64,000 bases of DNA from Pontibacter ruber (GCF_023630205.1 NZ_JALPRR010000003.1:806001-870000), one strand, 5' to 3'. Positions 35,370 to 44,530 are shown, numbered from the stretch's first letter. Notes: generated from the sequence alone by a model not told the origin. Made by a program: numbers and translations.

Positions 35370-37808
35370 CTACTCACACCCGAAAATACCATCCCCGATC
35401 GGAGCTCCGGGCGGAAGATCAAGCACCTTCGTTGGCACGATCTCCTCCGGCTTCTCTATTCTTGCCAGCGTAAATGCTAAATGGGCTTTATAGTTGTCGT
35501 CGCGGGTACGTTTTGCCTGGCTGGTGGCATGGCGCTTAATATCTGCGATGGCAGCAGTAGCAACGGCACGTGCTCCATAAGAGGCATTTGGGTTTTGAGC
35601 CAGCGCCAGCAGGTGCGTAAGCACTACCTGTTCGGTTTGCAGCTGTACTTGTGCAGCAAGTCCGTTTTCACGACGTCCTTTCCAGGTGTTTTCAATCAGC
35701 TGGTTAGTTACATCCTGCAGGCTGAGGCTGTTGCTACGGGCACCCAGTTCCACAAGGCGGGATGCGCGCTCCGGGTGCAGCAGGAACGAAACCGTAAAGT
35801 CGGCAGAGGCCTGAGCTGCGGCCAGCGGATCGAAGGTAAGGCCGGTGCGCTTTGCAAAAAGCTCGCGGCTGTTGCGCAAGCCCGGGGCACGCGGCGGGAT
35901 CAGGGTGATGATATTTTCGGGTAACGTCAGCACCTCCGGAGAAAGGGTTCTGAGCATAGCGTCGAGGGCTTTCTGCTGCTCTTTTTTATCCAGCACCTCC
36001 GTTACAAGTTGCTTGTCGCCGCGCACGGCATAGGTATAGTTTACGCCGCCTACCAGTTTGGCAGCTGCTTCGGTCTGGTAGCGATGGTAGTTGTAGATCG
36101 GAACGAGTACATCTTCCAGCGTACTCATGGCAGCACCCGGTTTGATGTTTTTTTCAGAGAAGTTCTGCAGTGCCTTTTTACGAACGTCCAGCACATGCAG
36201 CAGCTCTTCGGTAGCGTTGGCTCCATTGTCCCAGAGGTGGGCGGTAGGGTGGGCGCCACCCGGTGAGCGGGCGTCGCGGTCGGAGATAAAGGTCAGCCCG
36301 TTTGCTCTGCCCTGTGCCAGCAACTCATCCAGCGCTTTCTTCTCGTTGGTGCCTTTCGGGAAATCCTGGTAGCCATAGGTAACAGCCAGCTTGTCCCAAT
36401 CCCCGATTCCGGTGCCGTAGGCCTTGCTCAGGTCTATCTTGCCGGCACGATCCAGCTGCACCTGCGGGTGCGGGTAGTCCATTACCGAAGCATTGTTGTT
36501 GGCGGCATAGTTGTGCATGATGCCCAGTGTGTGGCCCAGCTCGTGTGCCGACAGCTGACGGATGCGAGCAAGTGCCATGTCCATCATGGCTTTGTTTACC
36601 GGTTTGCCGTCTTCGTAAGGTGCCAGTAACCCTTCAGCAATCATGTAGTCCTGGCGTACGCGCAGTGAGCCCAACGACACATGGCCTTTGATGATCTCGC
36701 CGGTGCGTGGGTCCTGCACCGATGCTCCATAAGACCAGCCACGGGTGCTGCGGTGTACCCATTGTATCATGTTGTAGCGGATGTCCATCGGATCTGCTGA
36801 ATCAGGCAGAACTTCTACGCGGAAGGCGTCTTTGTAGCCGGCTGCTTCGAAGGCCTGGTTCCACCAGCGGGCTCCGTCCAGCAGGGCTGTGCGGATCGGT
36901 TCCGGTGCACCGTTATCTACATAGTACACGATCGGTTTTACAGCTTCGGATACTTTGGCCGAAGGGTTCTTTTTCTGCAGGCGGTGGCGCGCGATGTAGC
37001 GTTTTTCAATGTCTTCGCCTACCGGAGTGGCATAATCGAAATAGGAGATGCCGAAGTAGCCGGCACGCGGATCTGCCTCGCGTGGAGTATAGTTGTTGTC
37101 AGGCAACTCGATAAACGAGTGGTGCTGACGCAGCGTGAGTGCCTGCACATCCGGGGCTACTTCACGCACAAAGCCACCCGCATCCTCGCCGCCTGTAAAG
37201 GTGAGTGTCGACTCGAATTCGGTATTTTTCGGGAAGTTTTTGGTGCGTGGTAAGTATAAAGCCGAGCGACTGGCATCCAGTTTATAGCTGCCTTGTCTGG
37301 TGCGCTTTATACTTCCAACTACGTCGTGGGCATCGCGAAGCAGGAAATCTGTCGCATCAACCAGTACGGCGTCGTCGTCAGCAGCCTCTGTTTTAAAGCC
37401 CCAGAGTATGGATTTGGCAAAAGACTCTTCCACGGCTCTGCGCTCGTTCGCATTATCGCTGATGGCTCGGTAGTCAAGGTTTGGCTGTACCAGCATGATC
37501 TTCGGTCCGATCTTCTGAAATGATACGATCCGTTGCCCACCCAGCTGGCCGCGGTCCAGGCCAATGTCGTTGGAGCCAAGCCCGCCCGGCAGCGAGTTCA
37601 CATACAGGAAATCCTTGTTAAAGCGGTCGATCTCAAGCCAGATCTTGCCGTTGTTTTCGTCCCAGTAAAAAGTGAAATAACCGGGATACTTTTTCATGCC
37701 TGCCGTTTTAGAGGCGATGGAAGGAAGTTTCTGTGCAAAGGCTGCAGTTGTTGACAAGAGGGGGATCAACAGCAGCAACCAGAGCTTACTGGTAAAGGGT
37801 GATTTCAT
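35370..37808 (-). CDS. zinc-dependent metalloprotease (DUF5117/DUF4953 type), paralogue
   Basis: An 812-residue exported protein with signal peptide (LLLLIPLLSTTAAFAQ, cleavage after AFA). The N-terminal beta region is followed by a metzincin-type domain: HELGHTLGIMH gives H422, E423, H426 and H432, with the Met-turn SVMDYPHP at about 441-448. PIVYYVDNGAPEPIR and YGASVQDPRTGEIIKGHVSLG are shared with the paralogue at 21400-23910. The C-terminus has one Cys (IFGCE). Substrate unknown. The two genes are 11.5 kb apart on the same strand. Confidence 0.9.
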   Translation of the reverse strand: MKSPFTSKLWLLLLIPLLSTTAAFAQKLPSIASKTAGMKKYPGYFTFYWDENNGKIWLEIDRFNKDFLYVNSLPGGLGSNDIGLDRGQLGGQRIVSFQKIGPKIMLVQPNLDYRAISDNANERRAVEESFAKSILWGFKTEAADDDAVLVDATDFLLRDAHDVVGSIKRTRQGSYKLDASRSALYLPRTKNFPKNTEFESTLTFTGGEDAGGFVREVAPDVQALTLRQHHSFIELPDNNYTPREADPRAGYFGISYFDYATPVGEDIEKRYIARHRLQKKNPSAKVSEAVKPIVYYVDNGAPEPIRTALLDGARWWNQAFEAAGYKDAFRVEVLPDSADPMDIRYNMIQWVHRSTRGWSYGASVQDPRTGEIIKGHVSLGSLRVRQDYMIAEGLLAPYEDGKPVNKAMMDMALARIRQLSAHELGHTLGIMHNYAANNNASVMDYPHPQVQLDRAGKIDLSKAYGTGIGDWDKLAVTYGYQDFPKGTNEKKALDELLAQGRANGLTFISDRDARSPGGAHPTAHLWDNGANATEELLHVLDVRKKALQNFSEKNIKPGAAMSTLEDVLVPIYNYHRYQTEAAAKLVGGVNYTYAVRGDKQLVTEVLDKKEQQKALDAMLRTLSPEVLTLPENIITLIPPRAPGLRNSRELFAKRTGLTFDPLAAAQASADFTVSFLLHPERASRLVELGARSNSLSLQDVTNQLIENTWKGRRENGLAAQVQLQTEQVVLTHLLALAQNPNASYGARAVATAAIADIKRHATSQAKRTRDDNYKAHLAFTLARIEKPEEIVPTKVLDLPPGAPIGDGIFGCE

Positions 37809-38472
37809 GTTTTAGTAAAGCGTTTGGTTTAAAGGTGAAGTAAGATAAGGATTTAGTATATCTTTTAGTATGATAGGGAAAAATCTATACTTATAGCTGA
37901 GGTTTATACTCTATGCTAACAAGCCTTCGCTATCGTGGCTGCCTGTATTCCTCAGTCTTGTACACTTATATTTTCATAGTTAGTAATGGTGCGCTCAGAG
38001 CCGCGGGGCCTCGTCCTCGGGTATCGCGCTGTCTAGCTTTCCTTTGCTACCCTTCGGTCGCAATGCCCTGGCGGGCACCGGAAACCCAGAAGGCGCTCAA
38101 CCCAAGGACTGGAAATGACACGGCTTCGTTAGCGGCTATGCAACTATAGCCAAGTCCCCCTTTGAAGGGGGTAGGGGGATGACCTGCAGCAGCTATGAAA
38201 CTTATACTTGAAGTATATCAACAACAGAACTCCCCGCCTTAGACAAGGAGGGGTTAGGGGTGGTTGGACAATAGCAACGATGAAACTTATACTTACAAGG
38301 AGGCAAAGACGTAAATTCCCCTCCCGGGAGGGGTGCAGGGGTGGGTTCATACGTTAGCAATAAAACAGAGCCCCCACCGAAGTACCTGTCGAAAGAAACC
38401 TAAAAAGATATAGTCAGTACATACTGTTTTATCGTTCTAAAGCACAGATGTTCATCAAACCAAAGTATAACA
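37809..38472. other. intergenic region made of dispersed repeats
   Basis: 664 bp without a gene. Almost all of it is repeat copy A (37886-38350), and the part before it holds the protease promoter region. The last 120 bp lead to the cytochrome gene without a recognisable promoter. Confidence 0.6.
37886..38350 (+). repeat. dispersed repeat, copy A
   Basis: The body (37886-38150) matches copies B (46450-46690, inverted) and C (56383-56648). Forty consecutive bases (38076-38115) are identical to the reverse complement of 46487-46526. The body is followed by short palindromes: one at 38155-38175 built on CCCCCTTTGAAGGGGG, one near 38230-38262 and one at 38315-38347 (CCCCTCCCGGGAGGGG then TGCAGGGGTGGG). 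Similar palindromes follow copy C. No open frame is conserved in the body. Confidence 0.8.
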
Positions 38473-38985
38473 ATGAAAAAGATACTGACTGTACTTACCG
38501 CCTGCGCAGTACTAACGGCATGTAGTGAAAAAAAATCGGAGTACGACAAATACTACGAAGATGATTATCAGCCGGATACTACGGCCACTGCCGCTGCAAG
38601 ACCTGCCCCTGCTACACCTGCTACGCCTGCACCCAAGGATAATACAGCTGTAGCCAAAAGCGATACTGCTGAAACAGGAGCAACTGCCGGAGGCGCAGCT
38701 GCTGGTAAAGAAGCCTTGGCCGGAAAGTATGAAAAAGGAGAAAAACTCATCGCCATGTCGGATTGCCTGACTTGCCATAAGGATGATCAGCGGGTAGTAG
38801 GTCCGTCTTATGTTGAAGTAGCTCAGAAATACGAGTTTAACGACAAGAACATCGACTACCTGGCAGGTAAAATCATTAAAGGTGGTGCCGGTGTATGGGG
38901 CCAGGTGCCTATGTCGCCGCACCCGGACCTGAAAAAGGAAGACGCGGAGGAAATGGCCAGATACGTGCTTTCACTGAGAAAATAA
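38473..38985 (+). CDS. c-type cytochrome lipoprotein
   Basis: A 170-residue periplasmic electron carrier. Lipoprotein signal MKKILTVLTACAVLTAC (Cys17), then an Ala/Pro/Thr-rich linker (about 35-85) and a monohaem domain with CLTCH (98-102) and the likely axial Met147 in GQVPMSPHP. This is the cytochrome c551/c552-like fold used with terminal oxidases or periplasmic dehydrogenases. Partner not known; a PQQ-type dehydrogenase gene lies 11 kb away. It ends in a good terminator (38994-39013). Confidence 0.9.
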   Translation: MKKILTVLTACAVLTACSEKKSEYDKYYEDDYQPDTTATAAARPAPATPATPAPKDNTAVAKSDTAETGATAGGAAAGKEALAGKYEKGEKLIAMSDCLTCHKDDQRVVGPSYVEVAQKYEFNDKNIDYLAGKIIKGGAGVWGQVPMSPHPDLKKEDAEEMARYVLSLRK

Positions 38986-38993
38986 TGAGTAAC

Positions 38994-39013
38994 AAGGCAG
39001 CAAACGCTGCCTT
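38994..39013 (+). terminator. terminator of the cytochrome gene
   Basis: AAGGCAGC (38994-39001) pairs with GCTGCCTT (39006-39013) around AAAC, followed by GTTTGTTT. Confidence 0.75.
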
Positions 39014-39022
39014 GTTTGTTTA

Positions 39023-39715
39023 GTGTCAGCACCAATAGCTTATACGTTGAATACAGACAAAGATCAAAAACAAGCGCCTGCTAAAGCAGGGAACGAATGG
39101 GTGGCTCTTTTCGATGGAAAGACTACCACAGGTTGGCACAGCTATGGCCGGAAAACAGTGGCAAGTGCCTGGAAAGTAGAATATGGTGTGCTTCATCTTG
39201 CGGCCGATTCCAAAGCGTATGGCGAAGACAGCGGGGACCTGGTAACAGATGAGAGCTTTGAAGACTTCCATCTGAAGCTGGAGTGGAAAGTTGCCCCGGG
39301 CGGCAACAGCGGCATACTTTTTTACGTGCAGGACCAGCCCGATAAGTATGACCGCAGCTGGAAGACAGGGCCTGAAATGCAACTGCTCGACAACGAACGC
39401 CATCCGGACGCTAAAATACCAAACCGAAAAGCGGGCGATCTGTATGACCTGCTGGCAGGTGCTCCGGACAACGCAAATCCGGCAGGCGAATGGAACCAGA
39501 CAGAAATCATCTGCGATAAGGGCAGGCTACAGTTTTACCAGAACGGAGAGAATATCCTCACCACTACCCTGTGGGATGAGCACTGGAAAAATTTGATTGC
39601 GCACAGTAAGTTCAGGGATTATCCTGATTTCGGCACTTTCCGATTGGGTAAGATCGTGCTGCAGGACCACCGCGACGAAGTATGGTTCCGTAATATCCAG
39701 GTTAAAAAACTATAA
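39023..39715 (+). CDS. DUF1080 (3-keto-disaccharide hydrolase) protein, N-terminus uncertain
   Basis: A concanavalin-like DUF1080 protein of 230 residues. Typical segments are EWVALFDGKTTTGWHSYGR, GGNSGILFYVQ, KTGPEMQLLDNERHPDAK and WNQTEIICDKGRLQFYQNGE. Family members usually hydrolyse keto-disaccharides or bind glycans outside the cell. Only a GTG (39023) is available as start, ten bases after the cytochrome terminator, and no signal peptide remains: the sequence before EWVAL is VSAPIAYTLNTDKDQKQAP, which looks like the end of a signal peptide. The gene may be 5'-truncated. It ends 16 bp before the SMP-30 gene. Confidence 0.75.
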   Translation: MSAPIAYTLNTDKDQKQAPAKAGNEWVALFDGKTTTGWHSYGRKTVASAWKVEYGVLHLAADSKAYGEDSGDLVTDESFEDFHLKLEWKVAPGGNSGILFYVQDQPDKYDRSWKTGPEMQLLDNERHPDAKIPNRKAGDLYDLLAGAPDNANPAGEWNQTEIICDKGRLQFYQNGENILTTTLWDEHWKNLIAHSKFRDYPDFGTFRLGKIVLQDHRDEVWFRNIQVKKL

Positions 39716-39731
39716 GTATACCACGCAACTT

Positions 39732-40628
39732 ATGAGCCATACACCGCGAACTATCGAAGCAACACTTGTACTCGATGCCAAAGCAACCCTGGGCGAGGGC
39801 GCTCTGTGGCACCCATCCGAAAAGGTGCTGTACTGGATTGACATTGAAGGCAGAAAGCTCCACATTTTCAATCCTCCGACAAAAGAAGACAAAGAGTTGA
39901 CGGTGAGGGAGCGAATCGGCACCGTAGTACCTGTGGCGGGTGGCGGAGCGCTGGTGGCGCTGCAGAACGGTATTCATAAGATCGATACCACTACCGGTGA
40001 TCTTACCTTTATTACAAACCCGATCAAGGAAAAAGACATTCGCTTTAACGACGGCAAATGCGACCCTGCCGGCAGGTTCTGGGTAGGCACCATGGCGCTG
40101 GATACCCGGAAAGGCGCCGCCGTACTTTACCGGATGGAAGCTGATAAAAGAATAGAACAGGTGCTGGATAATTTAACCATTGCGAATGGCATTGTGTGGA
40201 CGAAGGATAAAAAGCAAATGTACTTTACCGACACCCGCACCCAGCAGGTGCAGGCTTTTGATTACAACAACGAGACAGGAATGATAAGCAACGGCCGCGT
40301 CGTGATCGAGGTGCCGAAGTCGGAGGGCTCGCCCGATGGCATGACCATTGATGCGGAAGACAAGCTTTGGATTGCGCTGCACAAGGGGGGAGCGGTTGGC
40401 TGCTGGGACCCGGAAACCAGCGAACTTCTTACAAAAGTAACCGTGCCGGCCCCGCAAACTACTTCCTGTGCTTTCGGAGGAGAGGATCTGGATACGCTCT
40501 ACATCACCACGGCCCGGGAAGGGCTTGACGAGAAACAACTGCAGCAATATCCCGGAAGCGGAGGTATATTTGCCGTAAAGCCAGGAGCCAAAGGAGTGCC
40601 TGCTTCCTTTTTCAAAGGCAACGTTTAA
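39732..40628 (+). CDS. SMP-30/gluconolactonase family protein
   Basis: A 298-residue six-bladed propeller without signal peptide. The metal-site Glu lies in TLGEGALWHP (about 21), the Asn in IRFNDGKCDPAGRFWVGTM (about 105), Asn in IANGIVW and the Asp in GSPDGMTIDAEDKLWIA (about 202). The family opens lactones of sugars. It starts at the ATG at 39732, 16 bp after DUF1080, so both probably form one transcript and act in sugar metabolism. Confidence 0.9.
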   Translation: MSHTPRTIEATLVLDAKATLGEGALWHPSEKVLYWIDIEGRKLHIFNPPTKEDKELTVRERIGTVVPVAGGGALVALQNGIHKIDTTTGDLTFITNPIKEKDIRFNDGKCDPAGRFWVGTMALDTRKGAAVLYRMEADKRIEQVLDNLTIANGIVWTKDKKQMYFTDTRTQQVQAFDYNNETGMISNGRVVIEVPKSEGSPDGMTIDAEDKLWIALHKGGAVGCWDPETSELLTKVTVPAPQTTSCAFGGEDLDTLYITTAREGLDEKQLQQYPGSGGIFAVKPGAKGVPASFFKGNV

Positions 40629-40734
40629 ATTGCAAGTATAGATCCGACACCAGCCGATGCCGAGCCGGAAGTATAGCGTTAACCAAACGCCCTAGTGCAC
40701 GTTCAACTTAATTCAACATATTACCAAAGAAACT

Positions 40735-41778
40735 ATGATACCAGCTAAAGCTTATGCAGCATTTGATCCTACCAGTCCGCTGGGGCCGTTTAATTTCGAG
40801 CGCCGCGAGGTGGGAGAGCATGATGTGCTGATCGATATTAAATACTGTGGCGTTTGCCACTCGGACCTGCACCAGGTGCGCGACGAATGGGGCGGGGCCA
40901 TGTACCCGCTGGTGCCGGGCCACGAAATTGTCGGGGTGGTAAGCCAGGTGGGTAGCAAAGTAACCAAGTTTAAGGAAGGTGACCTGGCCGGTGTCGGCTG
41001 CTTCGTAGACTCCTGCCGCGAGTGCGACAGCTGCAAGGAAGGCCTGGAGCAGTACTGCGAAGTACACAACGTGGGCACCTACAACAGCTACGAGCGCGAC
41101 AACAAAACCATCACCTACGGCGGGTACTCTTCTAAAATTGTAGTAGACGAAAACTATACCCTGAAAGTACCGGAGAACCTGGACCTGGCGCGTGTGGCGC
41201 CGCTGCTGTGCGCGGGCATAACCACCTATTCCCCAATCATGCAGTGGAAGATCGGTAAGGGACACCGCGTAGGTATCGTGGGTTTGGGTGGTTTGGGCCA
41301 CATGGCGGTTAAGATTGCCGCTGCCAAAGGTGCCGATGTAACGGTGCTGAGCACCTCGCCAAACAAAAAGCAGGATGCCATGGACCTAGGCGCACATAAC
41401 TTTGCCGTAACCAAAGACGAGGCTACCCTGAAGCAACTGCGCAACTCCTTCGACTTCATCATCGATACGGTGTCGGCCCCGCACGACTACAATTTATACT
41501 TGTCGATGCTGAAGCGCGACGGCACGATGATCCTGCTGGGTGCACCGCCGGAGCCATCTACTGTGGCAGGCTTCAGCCTGATCGCGCGCCGCAAGCGCCT
41601 GGCCGGTTCCATGATCGGTGGTATTCCGGAAACACAGGAAATGCTGGATTTCTGTGCCGAGCATAACATCATGTCCGATATCGAGCTAATCCCGATGGAG
41701 GAGATCAACACGGCTTATGAGCGCATGTTGCGCAGCGATGTGAAATACCGGTTTGTGATCGATATGGCAAGCTTGTAG
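40735..41778 (+). CDS. zinc-dependent alcohol dehydrogenase (CAD/YahK type)
   Basis: A 347-residue medium-chain dehydrogenase. The catalytic zinc site is Cys41-His42 in CGVCHSDLH with His63-Glu64 in VPGHEIVG; the structural zinc site is Cys94, Cys97, Cys100 and Cys108. The nucleotide loop is GIVGLGGLGHMAVK (about 179-192). Closest to NADPH-dependent cinnamyl-alcohol-type enzymes that reduce aldehydes. The last gene of a plus-strand run; a strong bidirectional terminator follows. Confidence 0.93.
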   Translation: MIPAKAYAAFDPTSPLGPFNFERREVGEHDVLIDIKYCGVCHSDLHQVRDEWGGAMYPLVPGHEIVGVVSQVGSKVTKFKEGDLAGVGCFVDSCRECDSCKEGLEQYCEVHNVGTYNSYERDNKTITYGGYSSKIVVDENYTLKVPENLDLARVAPLLCAGITTYSPIMQWKIGKGHRVGIVGLGGLGHMAVKIAAAKGADVTVLSTSPNKKQDAMDLGAHNFAVTKDEATLKQLRNSFDFIIDTVSAPHDYNLYLSMLKRDGTMILLGAPPEPSTVAGFSLIARRKRLAGSMIGGIPETQEMLDFCAEHNIMSDIELIPMEEINTAYERMLRSDVKYRFVIDMASL

Positions 41779-41792
41779 CAAGTATAACGTAT

Positions 41793-41839
41793 AAAAACAG
41801 AGCGGCCTCTGCCATAATAGCAGAGGCCGCTCTGTTTTT
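41793..41839. terminator. bidirectional terminator
   Basis: Arms 41793-41812 and 41820-41839 are perfectly complementary over 20 bp, with A5 and T5 at the ends, around CATAATA. It separates the convergent dehydrogenase and HD genes. Confidence 0.9.
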
Positions 41840-41844
41840 ATACG

Positions 41845-42474
41845 TTACTTCAGGCTTTCGAGCTCCCGCAGCAAATTCTGTCTGGCCTGCTCTTCAAATT
41901 GTTGCTGAAAGGCAGGGGTTTTGTAAATGTGTGATTGCTGCAGGAAGTGTTGCAGCACTTTCCTACGGCCAGGCTTGTAGATCAGGTCCGGATAAATGCT
42001 ATACTCTTTGCGCACGTTCTGGCTGTAGGCGTCGTACTGTGCTTTGACGGCACCAAGTATAGCCAGGTCCAGGTCGAGCAGCAGGTTAATAATTGTTTCA
42101 GAATGCAGTTGATGTGCTTTGGTAGCCAGAATCATTTCCTTTACCAGCACAATATCTTCAGACGGCAAACAACCTATTTTGGTTAGACGCTTTTCTGACA
42201 ATTCAGCGCTTTTCTCCTCGTTGTCGGAGCGGGTAGAGCTGTACACTACATCGTGGTAAAAAATGGCGAAAAGCAGGAGATCATGCTGTTGAGAGTCGTC
42301 GTTATACTCAGCAGCAAGTTCCAGCATGTAGGCCAGGTGTTCCAATGTATGATAGTGCCTGCCTGTGGAAGTATACGCCTGCGCTAGTTCCTCCCAAAGT
42401 TGCCTGACAATGGCTAGATCCGAAGTATACTTAGAGCAGAGTGCTTCCCATTCTTGTTTTACGTTTACAGGCAT
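41845..42474 (-). CDS. HD-domain metal-dependent phosphohydrolase
   Basis: A 209-residue soluble protein of the predicted HD-hydrolase type. Metal-ligand segments are GRHYHTLEHL (His42 and His46), FAIFYHDVVY with His74-Asp75 and DLDLAILG near 135. The typical short HD family acts on nucleotides or phosphate esters, but the substrate is unknown. Its start lies 2 bp after the anti-sigma gene stop on the same strand, so it is probably part of that operon. Confidence 0.82.
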   Translation of the reverse strand: MPVNVKQEWEALCSKYTSDLAIVRQLWEELAQAYTSTGRHYHTLEHLAYMLELAAEYNDDSQQHDLLLFAIFYHDVVYSSTRSDNEEKSAELSEKRLTKIGCLPSEDIVLVKEMILATKAHQLHSETIINLLLDLDLAILGAVKAQYDAYSQNVRKEYSIYPDLIYKPGRRKVLQHFLQQSHIYKTPAFQQQFEEQARQNLLRELESLK

Positions 42475-42475
42475 C

Positions 42476-43843
42476 TTACTTCTTGCTGTTAGGGTTGAAT
42501 CGGACTACAATTTTCACCTGCTGTTCTACCTTCTTGCCGTTGCTAATGGCAGGTTCCCAGCTGGGACCCTGGCTTACTAAGCGCAGTGCTTCTTCGTCGC
42601 AGCTAGGGCAGAGGCTCTTGATCACCTGCAGGTTTTGCAGGGTGCCTGTTGGCGAAACGGTAGCCTGCACCACCACACGCCCTTTTTCAGAAGCAGAAGT
42701 ATAGCGAATGTTTTCTTCCAGGTACTTTCTATAGGCTTTGGCACTTACAGCTAGTTTGGCAGCTACTACTACCGGAGGCTGGGTTGGAGCAGTACGTTTG
42801 CCATTGCCAGTCACCACCACTTCGCTTAAGGAGCTCGTGTTTTCCTGCAGGTTTACCGTCAGGTGCTGGGTGCCGGTGCTAATGGTTTTTTCCTCCCGTT
42901 CGAACCCGATGTAGCTGAAGGCTAGTGTGGCTTTCTCTATGGGCAGGTTAAGTGTGAAATTCCCTTGTGCATCGGTGGCTACGCCCGTGCTGGTCCCCTT
43001 GATGGTAACCGCCACGCCTGGCAAAGGCCGCCCGTCCGACGAAAGCACCTGGCCCTGCACCTGCTTCATGGCAACCGAGTTTGCGCTTTTCAATTTTATG
43101 CCAGCTGCTCTGCCTTCTAAGGCTTTGGCAACAGAAGAGCTTTCCGGTACCAGTGCATTTCGGTCTTGGAAAGCGATCGATCCTGCTGCTTCTGTTACAG
43201 GGGCAGACTGGGCAACAGCAGGCGTTTCAGGAAGTATAATTTCTGCTTCACTCTCTGGATGCTCAGCATCCGAAACGATCTCTTCCTGTTCCTGAACCCG
43301 TATCTGCGGAGGTACAAAAGGTAGTTTTTTGCGACGGGTAGTATGGGGTGTAGTAGTAACTATGGTTTGTCTTACCGTGTCCGGCACCGCATCGGCCATA
43401 CTTTCAGGAGCGGATACGGCAGGTGCCTCCGCCAAGTCCATTGATTCCTGAATGACTCTATCTGAATCAGAAGCTATACTTTGTTCCTGCTGCCTGATCT
43501 CCTTGTAGTTGTAATAAAACACCAGCAGGGTAGAGCAGAGCACCAGGAATAAGGCCGCTGCCACACGCCAGTCGGTTAAGTACAGGGGCAAAGGCTTGCG
43601 CTTTTTCTTTCTTGTTCTAGCTGCAATGTGCTGATTTATGTGCCGCAGGGCCGATCGTGTTTTACCCGCATCCGAAACAACCAAGCCCTCCAGTACATCC
43701 GTGCACAGGTCGCAATCCAGCAGGTGGCGCTCCAGCTGGTGGCTCAGGGCATCGGGCAAGGCGTCCTCCTGGTACTGCCGCAGCAGTTCCGTGGAAGGAT
43801 GATCTTCGCGATCCCAAAGTATGTGTAGGTTATCTTGGCTCAT
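42476..43843 (-). CDS. anti-sigma factor fused to carboxypeptidase-regulatory and TonB C-terminal domains
   Basis: A 455-residue membrane protein. Residues 1-60 carry the zinc anti-sigma motif HLLDCDLC (His40, Cys44, Cys47). A basic stretch and one membrane helix (about 92-112) follow, then a polar linker. A LEGRAAGI segment (242-249) and a carboxypeptidase-regulatory-like beta domain (265-335, GRPLPGVAVTIKGTSTGVAT) end with LSEVVVTG, as in SusC-type receptors. Residues 366-452 are a TonB C-terminal domain. So it can hold the ECF sigma factor inside and contact outer-membrane proteins outside. It overlaps the sigma gene by 14 bp. Confidence 0.88.
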   Translation of the reverse strand: MSQDNLHILWDREDHPSTELLRQYQEDALPDALSHQLERHLLDCDLCTDVLEGLVVSDAGKTRSALRHINQHIAARTRKKKRKPLPLYLTDWRVAAALFLVLCSTLLVFYYNYKEIRQQEQSIASDSDRVIQESMDLAEAPAVSAPESMADAVPDTVRQTIVTTTPHTTRRKKLPFVPPQIRVQEQEEIVSDAEHPESEAEIILPETPAVAQSAPVTEAAGSIAFQDRNALVPESSSVAKALEGRAAGIKLKSANSVAMKQVQGQVLSSDGRPLPGVAVTIKGTSTGVATDAQGNFTLNLPIEKATLAFSYIGFEREEKTISTGTQHLTVNLQENTSSLSEVVVTGNGKRTAPTQPPVVVAAKLAVSAKAYRKYLEENIRYTSASEKGRVVVQATVSPTGTLQNLQVIKSLCPSCDEEALRLVSQGPSWEPAISNGKKVEQQVKIVVRFNPNSKK

Positions 43844-44429
43844 GGTGTTTCTCCATGTATAGTTTCAGGTTTCGCTTCCCGTTCTGGATATAGCTTTTCA
43901 CCTTGTTTAGATCACAACCTGTCAGGGTACTTATCTCTTTATAACTCTTCTGCTGCAGGTAAAACAACTCGATGCACTGGCGCTGTTCCGCTGGCAGCTC
44001 CTGCAAAGCCAGTTGCAAGGTTTGTTCCGTTTTTTCTGCCTGTTCTGCCTCCGTAAGATGCATGGGCTCCGGGTTTTCCATAAAGAGAAGTGTATTATCT
44101 TCCAAAGCTATACTTGGCTTTTTCCTGTTGGCGCGCAGCAGCATCAGGCAGTGGTTTTTGGCTGTGATGTGCAGCCAGCTTTTGAAGTTGTTTACCTCGT
44201 GCACCAGCAGGGCCTTGGCAATGTGCTCGAAGAGCTGCATGGTGGCGTCTTTGCTGTCGTCCTCGTCCTTCAGGTATTTGAGGCACACCAGGTAGACCAT
44301 TTCGGAGTGTCGCTGAAACAACTCGCCCAGGTGCGCCAGCTCGCCAGTCTGTCTGTACAGGCGCAGCAGCTCCTGATCATCAGGAGGCGGCTTACCGTTG
44401 GAGAAGAGCTTGAGGAAGAAAGGCAGCAT
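43830..44429 (-). CDS. ECF-type RNA polymerase sigma factor
   Basis: A 199-residue sigma-70 family protein. Region 2 is seen in HLGELFQRHSEMVYLVCLKYLKDEDDSKDATMQLFEHI (short parts), with the core-binding motif; region 4 (about 135-190) has ALQELPAEQRQCIELFYLQQ and the helix-turn-helix KSYKEISTLTGCDLNKVKSYIQNGKRNLK. It is the first gene of an operon with the anti-sigma/TonB fusion (14-bp overlap) and the HD gene, and is divergent from the VWA gene, the likely target. Confidence 0.92.
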   Translation of the reverse strand: MLPFFLKLFSNGKPPPDDQELLRLYRQTGELAHLGELFQRHSEMVYLVCLKYLKDEDDSKDATMQLFEHIAKALLVHEVNNFKSWLHITAKNHCLMLLRANRKKPSIALEDNTLLFMENPEPMHLTEAEQAEKTEQTLQLALQELPAEQRQCIELFYLQQKSYKEISTLTGCDLNKVKSYIQNGKRNLKLYMEKHHEPR

Positions 44430-44530
44430 GGGTTTATACTTGGCTGCCTAAAGAAAAGAAAAATTTTTCTGAAAATTTTATGGAATCTGTGTGGAGGCGG
44501 CATCATCTGAGAAACCTAAACACGAAAGCC

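Noticed and set aside
39597-39731. N-terminal extension of the SMP-30 gene
   Set aside because: It overlaps the DUF1080 gene and does not resemble the family.
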